Source: Treponema sp.
GTDB taxonomy: Bacteria; Spirochaetota; Spirochaetia; Treponematales; Breznakiellaceae
Length of the DNA stretch: 34,221 nucleotides
Direction of reading: 5' to 3'
Assembly: GCA_031265845.1 (NCBI GenBank)
Contig: JAISCC010000055.1
Span: 1 to 34,221, forward strand
Under the pieces are notes generated by a model. That model was not told the origin of the DNA and searched no databases. It worked only from the letters and a program-made list of their open reading frames with translations. Below, one piece after another: positions 16,214-25,081 of this stretch. Numbering within the stretch: the first letter of the stretch is position 1; each line of letters opens with the position of its first letter. The translations under genes and the position numbers were made by a program.

Positions 16214-17116
16214 TTATCGCGCCGCTTCTTTGAGCAGCCGGCGAAGCTCCCGTGATTCTATGTGGCTGTTCAGCAGGCGCGGCTTGGACGGCAACGCGCC
16301 GCTTTCTCCTTTTCTCGCCAGTTCGACAGCCGGAATCGCCAGCGCCCAGAGCGAGTCGTCGAAGATCATTTTCACCCATGAAGAGGTGGCGCCGGGATCC
16401 AGCCATGAAAAGAGGATCACCGGCGCCTCCCCGTTCTGCTCAAGAAAATCGGCGTTGTTTCCCAACATGACAACCGCGGCGATTTCTTCGCTCGCCCGGT
16501 ACGCGTTGGCGGGCGTGAGATATGTGGGTGTTCCGGCGAAACCCTCATCTCGCGCTCCTTGCAGGAAGATCTGCCTTTGGTCTCCGGCAAGCGTTTGCCT
16601 TTGCAGGACTATGACGCCGTTTTTTGTTTCCGCCGTTGCGTCCGCCATATATTGGGCGAGGATCGCGGCGCATCTTCCGGCGCGGTACAGATCGGCGTCC
16701 ACGTCGGTTGTGATGAAGATCACCTCGTCCGGCGGCGCTTTTTGACCCGCGCCGCCAAGCACGGCGACGGGTATATGAGGCGTCTCTTTCGCATAATACA
16801 CAGCGCCCTCGATGTAGCGGTAGGGAAACAACGCGCAATATGGCGCTTTTGCCGCTGATTGCGCCGCGAGGCTCACCAGATCCGCGCCGGCGTCTCCCCC
16901 AATAAGCGCCTGTTTGACAGGACGGAACAGCCGCGCCTGCGTCATGAGGCTTGCGGCAAGCAGCCTTTGTTTTCCGTAGATCGCGTTGAACCGGCTGTCG
17001 GACACTATCAGAACCGGCTGGCGGTTGTAAAAGACCGCCCCCATAATGAAAAGCGCGAGAGCGGCGACAACGCCCGCAACGACGGTTTTTTTTGGAGTTT
17101 TACGCAACTTCGCCAT
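16214..17116 (-). CDS. Membrane-anchored protein of unknown function, periplasmic-binding-like
   Basis: I do not recognise a named family. From the ATG at 17116 the protein has 300 residues: a basic N-terminus (MAKLRKTPKKT), one hydrophobic anchor (about 12-32, VVAGVVAALALFIMGAVF), then a long outside domain. The alternation PVLIVSDSRFNAIYG, PHIPVAVLGGAG, GVIVLQRQTLAGDQRQIFLQGARDEGF and AAVVMLGNNADFLEQ resembles a type I periplasmic-binding-protein fold, in which two Rossmann-like lobes bind a ligand. That is only a fold impression. The TTG at 17140 would add 8 residues without a ribosome site. It lies between the flaA pair and the divergent fba gene. Confidence 0.6.
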   Translation of the reverse strand: MAKLRKTPKKTVVAGVVAALALFIMGAVFYNRQPVLIVSDSRFNAIYGKQRLLAASLMTQARLFRPVKQALIGGDAGADLVSLAAQSAAKAPYCALFPYRYIEGAVYYAKETPHIPVAVLGGAGQKAPPDEVIFITTDVDADLYRAGRCAAILAQYMADATAETKNGVIVLQRQTLAGDQRQIFLQGARDEGFAGTPTYLTPANAYRASEEIAAVVMLGNNADFLEQNGEAPVILFSWLDPGATSSWVKMIFDDSLWALAIPAVELARKGESGALPSKPRLLNSHIESRELRRLLKEAAR

Positions 17117-17128
17117 ATACCTATAGAC

Positions 17129-17143
17129 AACTTGGATCAAGTT
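17129..17143. promoter_or_regulatory. 15-bp palindrome in the divergent fba control region
   Basis: AACTTG and CAAGTT flank GAT, giving an operator-like inverted repeat. It lies between the unknown anchored gene and fba. Confidence 0.45.
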
Positions 17144-17158
17144 ATATAAAATAAGATG

Positions 17159-17193
17159 TGACGCGTTATAAAACTACTATATATAAAGCGTCA
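17159..17193. promoter_or_regulatory. Inverted repeat upstream of fba
   Basis: TGACGCGTTATA (17159-17170) and TATAAAGCGTCA (17182-17193) match as inverted 12-mers with one mismatch, 11 bp apart. The left arm and spacer overlap the best -10-like sequences, so a repressor or activator site is plausible. Confidence 0.45.
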
Positions 17194-17221
17194 TAAAGAA
17201 TACTACTATAAAGGAGCGCTT

Positions 17222-18220
17222 ATGACTAGTTATAAAGAGCTTGGCCTTGTCAACACGAAGGCTATGTTTGAGAAAGCCGTGAAGGGAGGCTATGCTATCC
17301 CCGCGTATAACTTCAACAATATGGAGCAATTGCAGGCTATTATTCAGGCCTGTGTGGAAACAAAATCACCGGTTATTTTGCAGGTTTCTTCCGGCGCGCG
17401 CAAATACGCGAACCAGAATCTATTGAAGAATATGGCGAAAGGCGCGGTGGAATACGCCCACGAATTGGGCTATGACATTCCAATCGTGTTGCATCTGGAT
17501 CATGGAGACACCTTTGAACTGTGCGTGGATTGCATTGAAACGGGGTTTTCCAGCGTGATGATCGACGGTTCAAGCAAGCCCTATGATGAAAACGTAGCCT
17601 TGACCCGGAAAGTCGTGGAGTACGCCCACTCCCGTAAAGACTACATTACCGTAGAAGGCGAACTCGGCGTGCTTGCCGGCGTTGAAGACGATGTTGTCGC
17701 CGAACACAGCCACTACACCCAGCCTTCCGAAGTGGAAGACTTTGTGAAAAAGACCGGCGTTGACTCGCTGGCGATTTCCATCGGCACGAGCCACGGACGC
17801 GCCAAATTCAAGCCGGAGCAATGCACCCGTACGCCGGACGGCGTTCTTGTTCCGCCGCCGCTTCGCTTTGACATTCTTGAGGAAATCGAAAAGAAACTGC
17901 CCGGCTTCCCCATTGTTCTGCACGGCTCTTCATCGGTCCCGGTTGAATATGTGAAGATAATTGAGCGATACGGCGGGAAACTCGCCGACTCGGTCGGCAT
18001 TCCCGAAGAGCAGCTTCGCAAAGCCGCAAAGAGCGCGGTCTGCAAGATCAACATCGACAGCGACGGACGCCTTGCCATGACCGCCCTGATCCGCAAAGTG
18101 TTTGCCGAAAAACCGGAAGAGTTCGATCCCCGCAAGTACCTTGGACCCGCCCGCGATGAGCTTAAAAAGATGTACGCGCACAAAAACGCGAACGTGCTTG
18201 GCTCTGCGGGACAGGCGTAA
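17222..18220 (+). CDS. fba: Class II fructose-bisphosphate aldolase
   Basis: The 332-aa enzyme cleaves fructose-1,6-bisphosphate to two triose phosphates. Class II features in order: VPAYNFNN-type start (AIPAYNFNNMEQLQAI), the catalytic/zinc segment VLHLDHGD (about 89), VEGELGVLAG (about 141), a second metal His in ISIGTSHGRAKF (about 183), and VLHGSSSVP (about 238) with the third His and phosphate contacts. KINIDSDGRLAMT lies near residue 277. The AAAGGAG site 6 bases before the ATG fixes the start. With pfk it supplies the upper glycolytic steps. It stands alone behind a control region with two inverted repeats. Confidence 0.95.
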   Translation: MTSYKELGLVNTKAMFEKAVKGGYAIPAYNFNNMEQLQAIIQACVETKSPVILQVSSGARKYANQNLLKNMAKGAVEYAHELGYDIPIVLHLDHGDTFELCVDCIETGFSSVMIDGSSKPYDENVALTRKVVEYAHSRKDYITVEGELGVLAGVEDDVVAEHSHYTQPSEVEDFVKKTGVDSLAISIGTSHGRAKFKPEQCTRTPDGVLVPPPLRFDILEEIEKKLPGFPIVLHGSSSVPVEYVKIIERYGGKLADSVGIPEEQLRKAAKSAVCKINIDSDGRLAMTALIRKVFAEKPEEFDPRKYLGPARDELKKMYAHKNANVLGSAGQA

Positions 18221-18234
18221 ACGGCGTGTCAGTG

Positions 18235-18248
18235 TGCGCGTAAGCGCA
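18235..18248 (+). terminator. Weak hairpin after fba
   Basis: TGCGC-GTAA-GCGCA is followed by TTATTATGG, 15 bp beyond the stop. The stem is only 5 bp, so this is a poor candidate. Confidence 0.3.
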
Positions 18249-18364
18249 TTATTATGGAAGTTGAAGGGTGGAGTGTGAAAGCGCGGCGACCGACGGAACC
18301 GGCAACCGTACGCTCCGCTCTTCAACGCTCAATCGCCGCCTGATCCGCTTGCCACGCGCCCCTA

Positions 18365-18847
18365 TCACAACTGTTTGAATATCACGTCTATATCCGGTTC
18401 TTTGACCAGCAACACCGAGCATTTTGCGTTTTCCATGATTTGATGATGGGCATGCCCAATGATGTCGCGCGCGATCCGGTTTTTTTCCCAACCGCCCAAA
18501 ATGATGAGATCGGCTTTCTTTTCGTCCGCAGCATAGAGAATCTCCGTAGACACCGCGCCTTTGCGGAGATCGCGTTCTATTTTTAAGCCTTTGGATCGCG
18601 CCAGCTCTTCAACAAATCCAAGATAACGCATGCCATTCGCTTCAAGGCTTTGTTCGTATTCAAGGCTTTCCTGTTGCACGAAAATCTTGCTCAGCGTAAG
18701 CTGCTTGATAGTCGCCGTATCAACCACGTACACAGCGCTCAACTTGCAACGGTACATCTTAGCCATAACAATGGCGTATTTCGCCGCCATAATTGATGCG
18801 TTGGAACCCGAAACTGCGACTAGAATATTAGAAAATAATGGTTTCAT
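18365..18847 (-). CDS. Universal stress protein (UspA family)
   Basis: The 160-aa protein has the Usp fold: an N-terminal ILVAVSGSNASIMAAKYAIVMAKMYRCKLSAVYVVD, and a C-terminal DLIILGGWEKNRIARDIIGHAHHQIMENAKCSVLLVK. The classic ATP-binding G-2x-G-9x-G(S/T) motif is altered (GGWEKN then IIGHAHHQ), so nucleotide binding is doubtful. The ATG overlaps the stop of atpD by 4 bp, so it is co-translated with the ATPase genes. Its role in the ATPase operon is unknown; coupling ATP synthesis to stress is one idea. Confidence 0.85.
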   Translation of the reverse strand: MKPLFSNILVAVSGSNASIMAAKYAIVMAKMYRCKLSAVYVVDTATIKQLTLSKIFVQQESLEYEQSLEANGMRYLGFVEELARSKGLKIERDLRKGAVSTEILYAADEKKADLIILGGWEKNRIARDIIGHAHHQIMENAKCSVLLVKEPDIDVIFKQL

Positions 18848-19467
18848 TTCTTTCCGGTCTTCTTCTTTAAGAGTTTGCTGGTAAAGAAACTGTCCCGCTC
18901 TCGCTCCTCAAGCGACGCTTCAATATACGCCATAGTTTCCCGCGCCGTTGGTATCAGCATTTTCTCAAGCGCGTTCACCCGGCGCTGAGTCTTGCGGACT
19001 TCCCGCGCAAGCCTCCACGCAATAGTCCTCACCGCCGCGAGATTGGTCAGAATCTTTAACAGGTTGAAGAATTGTATCACAGTTTCATCACATTCCGCAA
19101 ATGAATTTTCAGGAGAATATTTTAATTCCGCGTCAGGCGTCTGCGCTTCAAGTCCTGGCAGGTTTATGCCCGCTATCTGAACGCGCTTTTCCCGTATGGT
19201 AAATTTGTATTTGACGCCGCCGGCTATTCTGCCGGCGCGTTCACGCCCAACAGTTATTAACATGCGTTTGAGCGCGGGGTACGCTTTTTCCACCGCCGCG
19301 TCCAGATCGCGCTCAAGCAACTTCACTTCCTCAACCTTTCGCATCAGTTCCATCACGAGGATTTCACGTTTCTGCTCAAGCAGATCATACCCTTCCTCTG
19401 CGGTCGCAAGCCGTTCTTTTGTCTTGAGCAAGTTGCTTTTTGTCGGCGCGATGGATTCTCCTGGCAT
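18844..19467 (-). CDS. atpD: V-type ATP synthase subunit D
   Basis: The 207-aa protein is a mainly helical coiled-coil with the family start IAPTKSNLLKTKERLATAEEGYDLLEQKREILVMEL and the C-terminal block RVNALEKMLIPTARETMAYIEASLEERERDSFFTSKLLK. Subunit D is the rotor stalk of the V1 head. It starts 3 bp after atpB and overlaps usp by 4 bp. The length is typical. Confidence 0.93.
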   Translation of the reverse strand: MPGESIAPTKSNLLKTKERLATAEEGYDLLEQKREILVMELMRKVEEVKLLERDLDAAVEKAYPALKRMLITVGRERAGRIAGGVKYKFTIREKRVQIAGINLPGLEAQTPDAELKYSPENSFAECDETVIQFFNLLKILTNLAAVRTIAWRLAREVRKTQRRVNALEKMLIPTARETMAYIEASLEERERDSFFTSKLLKKKTGKK

Positions 19468-19470
19468 CTT

Positions 19471-20874
19471 TTATCCCTTGGTTCCCGCATTCTCCGCTAA
19501 AATCGGATCTAAATGCTTCTCAATAAGCTCTTTCTTTATGCGCAGCAATTCGTCTCTCGGTATCTCAGTGAGAACCTTCCAGCCCAAATCAAGCGTACGC
19601 CCGATGTCGCGGTTTTCGTTCTCGTCCTGGGTCAGGAACGCCGACTCGAACTTCTGTCCGAACTTCAGGTACTGCTTGTCGCCTGCGGACAACTCCTCTT
19701 CGCCGATAATTGAAGCGAGGTTGCGCACCTGTTTGACCTTTGAGTAGGCGGCGAAGAGCTGGCTCGCCACATCCTTGTGATCTTCTCTCGTCATGCCGGG
19801 GCCGATGCCGTCCTTCATAAGGCGGGAAAGGCTGGGAAGCCCGGCGACCGGCGGATATACGCCCCGCTGGAACAGTTCCCGGTCAAGCACGATTTGTCCC
19901 TCGGTGATGTACCCGGAAAGATCGGGTATCGGATGGCTTATGTCGTCGTTGGGCATGGTGAGGATCGGGATTTGAGTGATTGAACCGGTGGACCCGGTGA
20001 TTTTTCCAGCGCGTTCGTACAGGCTCGCCAGGTCCGAATACAAATACCCGGGATACCCCTTGCGGCTTGGCACTTCGCCCCGTATTGAGGAAACCTCCCG
20101 CAACGCCTCGCAGTAGTTCGTCATGTCGGTCATCACCACCAGAACGTGCATGTTCTCCTGAAACGCGAGGTACTCGGCGGCGGTGAGCGCGCAACGGGGC
20201 GCTATCAGACGCTCAAGGCTCGGCGCGTCCGCCAGGGAGAGGAAGATCACCACGTTGGAAAGCACCCCGGATTTCTCAAAATCGTCAAGGAAGAACCGCG
20301 CCACATCATATTTTACGCCCATAGCGCAGAAGACCACGACAAAAGACTCATCCGCATTCAGAATTTTCGCCTGACGCACGATCTGGGCGGCGAGCCGGTT
20401 GTGAGGCAGTCCGTTGCCCGAAAAAATCGGCAACTTCTGTCCGCGGATAAGGGTGTTCATGCCGTCTATAGCGGAAACGCCGGTCTGGATAAAGTCCCGT
20501 GGATACACGCGGGCGTAGGGATTGATGGGAAGTCCGTTTACATCAATGCAAGTTGACGAAAAAATGGCGCCGTAGCCGTCTATAGGCTCCCCCAAGCCAT
20601 TGAACACCCGCCCCAAAAGCCCGGGTCCAACCCGCATTTCCATTGGTTTGCCCAGGAATTCGACTCGCGCGTCGTCCGCCGACAAGCCGGTGTTTGAACC
20701 GAATATCTGCACCGCCGCCCACTCGTCGCTTAAATCCACCACGCGCCCCAGCCTGCGCCCTTCGTCGCGGTCATACACGGCGACAACTTCGTTGAAGCCT
20801 ACGTTGCGGCTGCGCTGGGTGATGACAACGGGTCCTTCTATTCTGGTGAGCCCCCGGTATTCTATGCCTCGCAT
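19471..20874 (-). CDS. atpB: V-type ATP synthase subunit B
   Basis: The 467-aa protein is the non-catalytic nucleotide-binding B subunit of V-type ATPase. Recognisable blocks are [16 protein letters not shown] (start), [33 protein letters not shown] (degenerate P-loop, as usual for B), [35 protein letters not shown], and a final [11 protein letters not shown]. In spirochaetes B normally follows the catalytic A subunit, but here 130 bp of non-coding DNA and a promoter precede it. The ATG has only a weak AGAGG site. atpA must be elsewhere, or the operon was split by the repeat-rich region upstream. Confidence 0.95.
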   Translation of the reverse strand: MRGIEYRGLTRIEGPVVITQRSRNVGFNEVVAVYDRDEGRRLGRVVDLSDEWAAVQIFGSNTGLSADDARVEFLGKPMEMRVGPGLLGRVFNGLGEPIDGYGAIFSSTCIDVNGLPINPYARVYPRDFIQTGVSAIDGMNTLIRGQKLPIFSGNGLPHNRLAAQIVRQAKILNADESFVVVFCAMGVKYDVARFFLDDFEKSGVLSNVVIFLSLADAPSLERLIAPRCALTAAEYLAFQENMHVLVVMTDMTNYCEALREVSSIRGEVPSRKGYPGYLYSDLASLYERAGKITGSTGSITQIPILTMPNDDISHPIPDLSGYITEGQIVLDRELFQRGVYPPVAGLPSLSRLMKDGIGPGMTREDHKDVASQLFAAYSKVKQVRNLASIIGEEELSAGDKQYLKFGQKFESAFLTQDENENRDIGRTLDLGWKVLTEIPRDELLRIKKELIEKHLDPILAENAGTKG

Positions 20875-20998
20875 ATTGCGCCTCTGTGTTCCTTCATATA
20901 AATATGCATACTTGCGTGAGTCTTTTGCAACACCCTGTGGAATGTGCGCCCGCCGGTCTATGGCCGCGTCTTGAAAAGCCTCGTATTAGTATGGCGTT

Positions 20999-21028
20999 AT
21001 TATAAATTATAATGAAGAAAAGAATCAA
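20999..21028 (-). promoter_or_regulatory. Promoter of the atpB-atpD-usp operon
   Basis: Minus strand: TTGATT (21023-21028), 18 bp, TATAAT (20999-21004). The leader is about 115 nt. It contains an ATGCATA-(T)GCGTGAG block (about 20903-20923) that recurs at 27919-27937. Confidence 0.55.
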
Positions 21029-21031
21029 TAT

Positions 21032-21067
21032 GCGCCAGCGGCGCTCGTCGGCAAGCGCCGCTGGCGC
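21032..21067. terminator. Perfect 14-bp hairpin
   Basis: GCGCCAGCGGCGCT (21032-21045) pairs exactly with AGCGCCGCTGGCGC (21054-21067) around 8 bases. On the minus strand it is followed by ATATTGATTCTTTTC. It probably ends transcription from the Rpn locus before the atpB promoter. Confidence 0.6.
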
Positions 21068-21151
21068 CTCCAACCATATCATAGTATACCATAGTATAAA
21101 AAGGACTTGCTCCAATGTCGACAAAGGCTTGCAAACGAAAGTTGGATGGCG

Positions 21152-21452
21152 TCAATCCCGGAGCGAATTCTCGCTTGTCGTTGCGCCGCTCTGCGCCACA
21201 AGCCGCTCCCTTATCGCTTCCATGCCGTATCCCGTTTCTATCATCGCCAATAGTTCCACATTCCGCTTCGCCATATCCTCTTCGCGCGGTACAACGACTT
21301 GCCGTCTATGATCTTCTCATAGACACGGGTTATATACAACAGCGCTCTCACCGCCATATTGAGGTTTATCGCGTTTTGACGTTCCACATAGCGTCCGGGT
21401 CGCTGAAGAGGAGGGAAAACACGCTGTCTTTGTAGTGTTTGTTTACGCTCAT
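21152..21452 (-). pseudogene. Degraded Rpn-family (PD-(D/E)XK nuclease/transposase-like) gene
   Basis: Three pieces of one family can be read in order. The start MSVNKHYKDSVFSLLFSDPD runs from the ATG at 21452 and stops early. A middle piece in another frame reads NMAVRALLYITRVYEKIIDG. The tail, AMIETGYGMEAIRERLVAQS, returns to a readable frame and stops at 21152. Intact members of this family are about 300 aa and abundant in treponemes, so roughly two thirds is deleted. Its ribosome site (GGGAAGGG) and promoter are intact. Confidence 0.75.
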
Positions 21453-21469
21453 GATTATCCCTTCCCAAT

Positions 21470-21498
21470 AGTATACGGGATTTCTGATGAATTTGCAA
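21470..21498 (-). promoter_or_regulatory. Intact promoter of the Rpn pseudogene
   Basis: Minus strand: TTGCAA (21493-21498), 17 bp, TATACT (21470-21475), 18 bp before the ATG. Confidence 0.65.
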
Positions 21499-21500
21499 CA

Positions 21501-21591
21501 CGAACGGCATGAACGGGAGGCTAACGGGACGCAACCCTGTGTTCTGCTTCGCAGGTTGCAAGCGGGTGAAGACGACGTGGCATGCCGTTCG
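21501..21591. repeat. Nested inverted repeat, about 91 nt
   Basis: CGAACGGCATG (21501-21511) pairs perfectly with CATGCCGTTCG (21581-21591). Inside, GCAACC (21531-21536) pairs with GGTTGC (21554-21559), extended by CTG/CAG. It separates the Rpn promoter from the first chemoreceptor promoter. It may be a small RNA or a MITE-like remnant. Confidence 0.5.
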
Positions 21592-21607
21592 CCCTGTTAG
21601 AAAGGGC

Positions 21608-21840
21608 TTGACGCTCGTCATTCCTTATGGTATCATACACAATATACGGCTATTCTGCAAGAAAGAGCAATCGCTATGATTTCTCGCCGCGCCGCGCTTT
21701 GCGCTGGCAAGAGAGGACTCGCAGCAGTTCCTTGCATGGAAACGCTAAAGAACGTATGGGCAATTCAGATGGCATACGCCCCAAGACGGCGAACGCCTTA
21801 TCCCACGACCAAAAGCCGCCGCCATAAAAAGAGGTTTATT
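21608..21840 (+). promoter_or_regulatory. Promoter and long leader, copy A (before MCP 1)
   Basis: TTGACG (21608-21613), 17 bp, TATCAT (21631-21636). The downstream leader shares GCAAGAAAGAGC(A/G)AT with copy B, AGAGCAATCGCTAT with copy C, and a later CAAGACGGCGA(A/G)CG block with copy B. It ends in GAGGTTTATT right before the GTG of MCP 1, identical to copy C. Confidence 0.65.
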
Positions 21841-23700
21841 GTGAAAAAAAGTTCTGTCTTTTTTCTGATCATTTTTGTCTGCGCCATCATTACCGCAGTG
21901 GTGAATTTCCTGATCATTTTTCTGTTCCGCAACCCGCAGTCCGTCTGGACACAGCTTTTATTGAGGATAGGGCTTCCCGGAGTCGTGTATATCCTTGTGG
22001 CGGCGTTTCTCCAGGGGCGGAGCGCCGCGTTCTTTGAGCCGGATTGTTTTGCGGTTCAGGGGGTGGAGTATGCTCGCGCCCTGAAAAAGCTGGGTTCCGC
22101 CCCGATAAGGATGCTCGCCTTGAGCGTACTCCTTGAGTTGTCTCTGCTGGGATCGATCTTTATCCAAGGGGAAAAAGCGGGGATACAAGCGGAAATCAAG
22201 ACCCCTCTTTTTCTCGCAGCTCTCTCCCTGGGCGTACTGATCAGCGCTTTTGTGTATGTGCTGTCGGACAGTCTTGTTTCAAAAACCCTCATCTCCTGCG
22301 GACTCAACGCTTACCCACGGGATCTGCGGGAAAATCGGCAAGGGCTTAAGATGCTCATCATCCCGATGGTGATGACTCTGCTCTCTGTGTTTTTTGCCTG
22401 TTCCATGCTTCTCCTTGCCATGTACGGGGCTGGAATATCCCTGTCCGGGGTGAATGCGCGGGCTTGGAGAACGGCTTTCATTCTAATAGGGCTGTTTTTC
22501 CTCTCGCTTGCTCTGCTGGCCTCCACCGTGAAAAAAAACGCCGCGATGCTGTTCGATTCCATTATCGATCAGCTTGAGAATCTTTCTTCCACCAAAAAGG
22601 ATCGTACCAAACGGATTTCCATTTGTTCGGTCGACGAGTTGGGAACCATCGCCGGAATGATCAATAGTTTTTGCGACAATATGGGGAATTGGCTGCGGGA
22701 GATCAAAGAGGATCAAAATAAACTCTCATCCTCCGGCGTTGAATTGGAACAGAACGCTGCGGATATGGCCGTTTCCATTGCGCGGATTTCTGGAGGCGTG
22801 GAGCAGGTTCGCGCCAAAGCCCAAAACCAACTGCGCAGCGTGTCTGAATCCTCGGCGGCGGTGCATGAGATAGCCAAAAACATCGAGTCCCTGGATAGCG
22901 CCATATCAAGGCAGTCTTCCAGCATGAGCGGGGCGTCTGCGGTGGTGGAAGAAATGGTGGGGAACATCAAATCCATCGGCGTTATGATGGAGAAAATGCT
23001 GGAGCAGTTCAAGACCGTCAACGACGCCGCCTCCGATTGCGCCGTGATTCAGAAGGAGAGTAGGGGCAAGGTGCAGGAAATAGTGAAGGAATCGAAAGCC
23101 TTGCAGGAGGCGAACAAGATCATCGCCACTATCGCGGCGCAGACCAATTTGCTGTCCATGAACGCCGCCATCGAAGCCGCTCACGCTGGCGACTCGGGGC
23201 GGGGGTTTTCGGTGGTCGCCGATGAAATCAGAAAGCTGGCCGAGAATTCCTCCCGCGAATCCCAGAAGATCAGCGCGGAATTGAAACAGATTGCCGGGAC
23301 CATCACGAGTGTTGTTACGGGTTCCAAGTCATCGGAGCAGGCGTTCGGGCAGATGTCCATTAGGATAAGCGAAACCGAAAAGCTTGTCTCTGAAGTGAAC
23401 AGCGCCATGCAGGAGCAACAAGATGGCGCGGATCAGATGCTGGGCGCCCTGAGGTCAATGAACGACATCACCGCCGAGGTCAAAACCGGCTCAAAGGAGA
23501 TGAGCGCGGGAAACGCCGCCATGTTGCGGGAGATGGACAAGTTGCAGTCCGATTCCCGTGAAATTTCTGGCGGCGTGGACGAGATGACGCAGAGCGTCGC
23601 CAGTGTGAACGAGAACGCCAAGCAGGTGTCGGCGCTTGCGGCGAACGCCCAGTCTTCCATTGAAAACATCACCGTGATTGTGGACAGCTTCGGGTTATAG
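21841..23700 (+). CDS. Methyl-accepting chemotaxis protein 1, six-helix sensor type
   Basis: The 619-aa receptor starts with about six transmembrane helices (roughly 6-29, 38-58, 90-110, 121-145, 167-198, 210-232) and has no large periplasmic domain. A HAMP-like linker (about 233-285, [29 protein letters not shown]) and a long cytoplasmic coiled coil follow. The signalling tip is clear: [20 protein letters not shown] at about 428-447, then [19 protein letters not shown]. The GTG at 21841 is preferred over upstream starts (ORF opens to 21676) because MCP 2 begins at the same place after the same GAGGTTTATT. Both are then exactly 619 aa. The polytopic N-terminus suggests sensing of a membrane-soluble or energy-related cue. 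Confidence 0.88.
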   Translation: MKKSSVFFLIIFVCAIITAVVNFLIIFLFRNPQSVWTQLLLRIGLPGVVYILVAAFLQGRSAAFFEPDCFAVQGVEYARALKKLGSAPIRMLALSVLLELSLLGSIFIQGEKAGIQAEIKTPLFLAALSLGVLISAFVYVLSDSLVSKTLISCGLNAYPRDLRENRQGLKMLIIPMVMTLLSVFFACSMLLLAMYGAGISLSGVNARAWRTAFILIGLFFLSLALLASTVKKNAAMLFDSIIDQLENLSSTKKDRTKRISICSVDELGTIAGMINSFCDNMGNWLREIKEDQNKLSSSGVELEQNAADMAVSIARISGGVEQVRAKAQNQLRSVSESSAAVHEIAKNIESLDSAISRQSSSMSGASAVVEEMVGNIKSIGVMMEKMLEQFKTVNDAASDCAVIQKESRGKVQEIVKESKALQEANKIIATIAAQTNLLSMNAAIEAAHAGDSGRGFSVVADEIRKLAENSSRESQKISAELKQIAGTITSVVTGSKSSEQAFGQMSIRISETEKLVSEVNSAMQEQQDGADQMLGALRSMNDITAEVKTGSKEMSAGNAAMLREMDKLQSDSREISGGVDEMTQSVASVNENAKQVSALAANAQSSIENITVIVDSFGL

Positions 23701-24029
23701 CTCCCTTTTTCTCTTCCACGAAAATGAGCGGTTCAAAAATAGCGGCGAGAGCTTCCGCGCCGTCAATGCGGGGTAAAAGGCGCTTGACATTCGCCGTTCC
23801 TCATAGTATCATACATACACTATGAGTATTTTGCAAGAAAGAGCGATTTCTACGCTTTCTCATCGCGCATCAGGCGCCGCGTCCCGGCAGGCGCGTCATC
23901 TTGCCCCCCCCCCCCCCCGTGCGCGTTAATACGGCGTAGAACGCCGCCGTTTCCGCATATACAGCATATACATATAACCGCGCAGGCGGCGCGGCGTTCT
24001 CATCAATCCCATTCATGGAGGAATCCTGT
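23701..24029 (+). promoter_or_regulatory. Promoter and long leader, copy B, with a 15-C tract
   Basis: TTGACA (23784-23789), 17 bp, TATCAT (23807-23812), then TTTTGCAAGAAAGAGCGAT as in copy A. A run of 15 C's lies at 23904-23918, about 95 nt into the predicted transcript. A later CATATACA-rich stretch matches copy C. The first 80 bp hold the MCP 1 downstream region, with no clear terminator. Confidence 0.65.
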
Positions 24030-24143
24030 ATGATTGAATATTGTTTGGAGCTTGACGAACTTGCAAGCGATACGGACGATATGCGCACCAAGACGGCGAG
24101 CGTCATATCCCACAACCACGTTGCGAATAAAGCAAGGAGATGA
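24030..24143 (+). CDS. Small ORF coupled to the methyltransferase gene (37 aa)
   Basis: An ATG at 24030 follows a full GGAGG site at the ideal 8-base distance. The frame reads 37 acidic-to-basic residues (MIEYCLELDELASDTDD ... VANKARR). Its TGA overlaps the next ATG as ATGA (24140-24143). The arrangement favours termination-reinitiation. The DNA of this ORF belongs to the shared leader: copy C keeps a similar site and ATG (25904) but a different frame, so the peptide itself may not be conserved. It may be a leader peptide or a decayed gene. Confidence 0.45.
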   Translation: MIEYCLELDELASDTDDMRTKTASVISHNHVANKARR

Positions 24144-25081
24144 GAGACGGCATGTTTAGGCCATATTTGAGCGAAATAGATTTTCAAAGCAGGGTTCTTG
24201 AGATTGGCCCTTTTACAAAACCGAATGTCCCAAAAGAACGGTATAAACAGGTTTATTACGCCGACATACGTTCAACAGAGGACGTAAAAGCCTTTTATAA
24301 AGCGGCCGGATGGGGCGCTGATCCAGACGAGATAGTGGATATAGATTATGTCATCAACGAACATGGTTATGCCGATACGTTGCGCGACGTTGAGAAGTTT
24401 GATTATATTGTGGCGACTCATGTCATTGAGCATGTCCCGCAGTTGATTGCATGGCTCCAGGATTTGTCTAACATACTAAAACCCAACGGCAAATTGTGTC
24501 TTAGCATACCCGACAAAAGATATACGTTTGACCATTACCGCTATCAAACCACATTCGCGGAATGTTTTGATGTTTATACAAGAAATATCAAAAATCATCC
24601 CGCAAGAGTTTTGGACGAGGTTATTAACGCAACGAAAACCGATCCCGCGTATTGGCGGGTGAACTGCAATGACATGGACGCGCTTCACAAAGACGCCTCG
24701 CTGTTTAGATCTGCGGTAGATCTGTATCAAAAAGCGCTCGCGGACCATACGTATATGACGCCGTTACATTACTCCGTATTTACGCCGGAAAGTTTTTTGC
24801 TCATTCTTTATGGCATGCACAAGTTGTCGTTGCTGCCGTTCAGGTGCGTTGAGTTTTATGATACAGAGGAAAATACAATCGAGTTTAATTGCGTCCTTTT
24901 AAACCGCCCTGAATTGCTGGAGCCTGACACGGGCATGATGGAAGCGGAAGATGACAATCTGCGGAGGTTGCTGAAGCGGCATCAGGATTATTATTCCTCA
25001 CCTCAATATTTACAGGATCAAAGATCACATGAAGTTTTTCTTGACATCTTTTCCGAAGACATTGCTCGATTGCCGGAGTGA
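24140..25081 (+). CDS. SAM-dependent methyltransferase (class I)
   Basis: The 313-aa protein has a Rossmann methyltransferase core: motif I VLEIGPFTKP (about 20), an acidic strand end YYADIRS (about 40), FDYIVATHVIEHV (about 89) and the post-motif LSNILKPNGKLCLSIPD (about 108). The C-terminal half (about 125-300) is a helical region I cannot assign. Similar enzymes occur in surface-glycan clusters, methylating sugars. It does not look like CheR, although it lies between two MCP genes. AAGGAG abuts the ATG at 24140; a second ATG at 24152 (MFRPYLS) is also possible. The stop overlaps the next gene as TGATG. Confidence 0.8.
   Translation: MRDGMFRPYLSEIDFQSRVLEIGPFTKPNVPKERYKQVYYADIRSTEDVKAFYKAAGWGADPDEIVDIDYVINEHGYADTLRDVEKFDYIVATHVIEHVPQLIAWLQDLSNILKPNGKLCLSIPDKRYTFDHYRYQTTFAECFDVYTRNIKNHPARVLDEVINATKTDPAYWRVNCNDMDALHKDASLFRSAVDLYQKALADHTYMTPLHYSVFTPESFLLILYGMHKLSLLPFRCVEFYDTEENTIEFNCVLLNRPELLEPDTGMMEAEDDNLRRLLKRHQDYYSSPQYLQDQRSHEVFLDIFSEDIARLPE

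Noticed and set aside
21676..21840. Longer N-terminus for MCP 1 (674 aa)
   Set aside because: The extra region is leader DNA shared with copies B and C, and the paralogue starts at the equivalent GTG.
24140..25081. CheR chemotaxis methyltransferase serving the flanking MCPs
   Set aside because: Motifs fit a general class I methyltransferase; CheR's N-terminal helical domain and its own signatures are missing.
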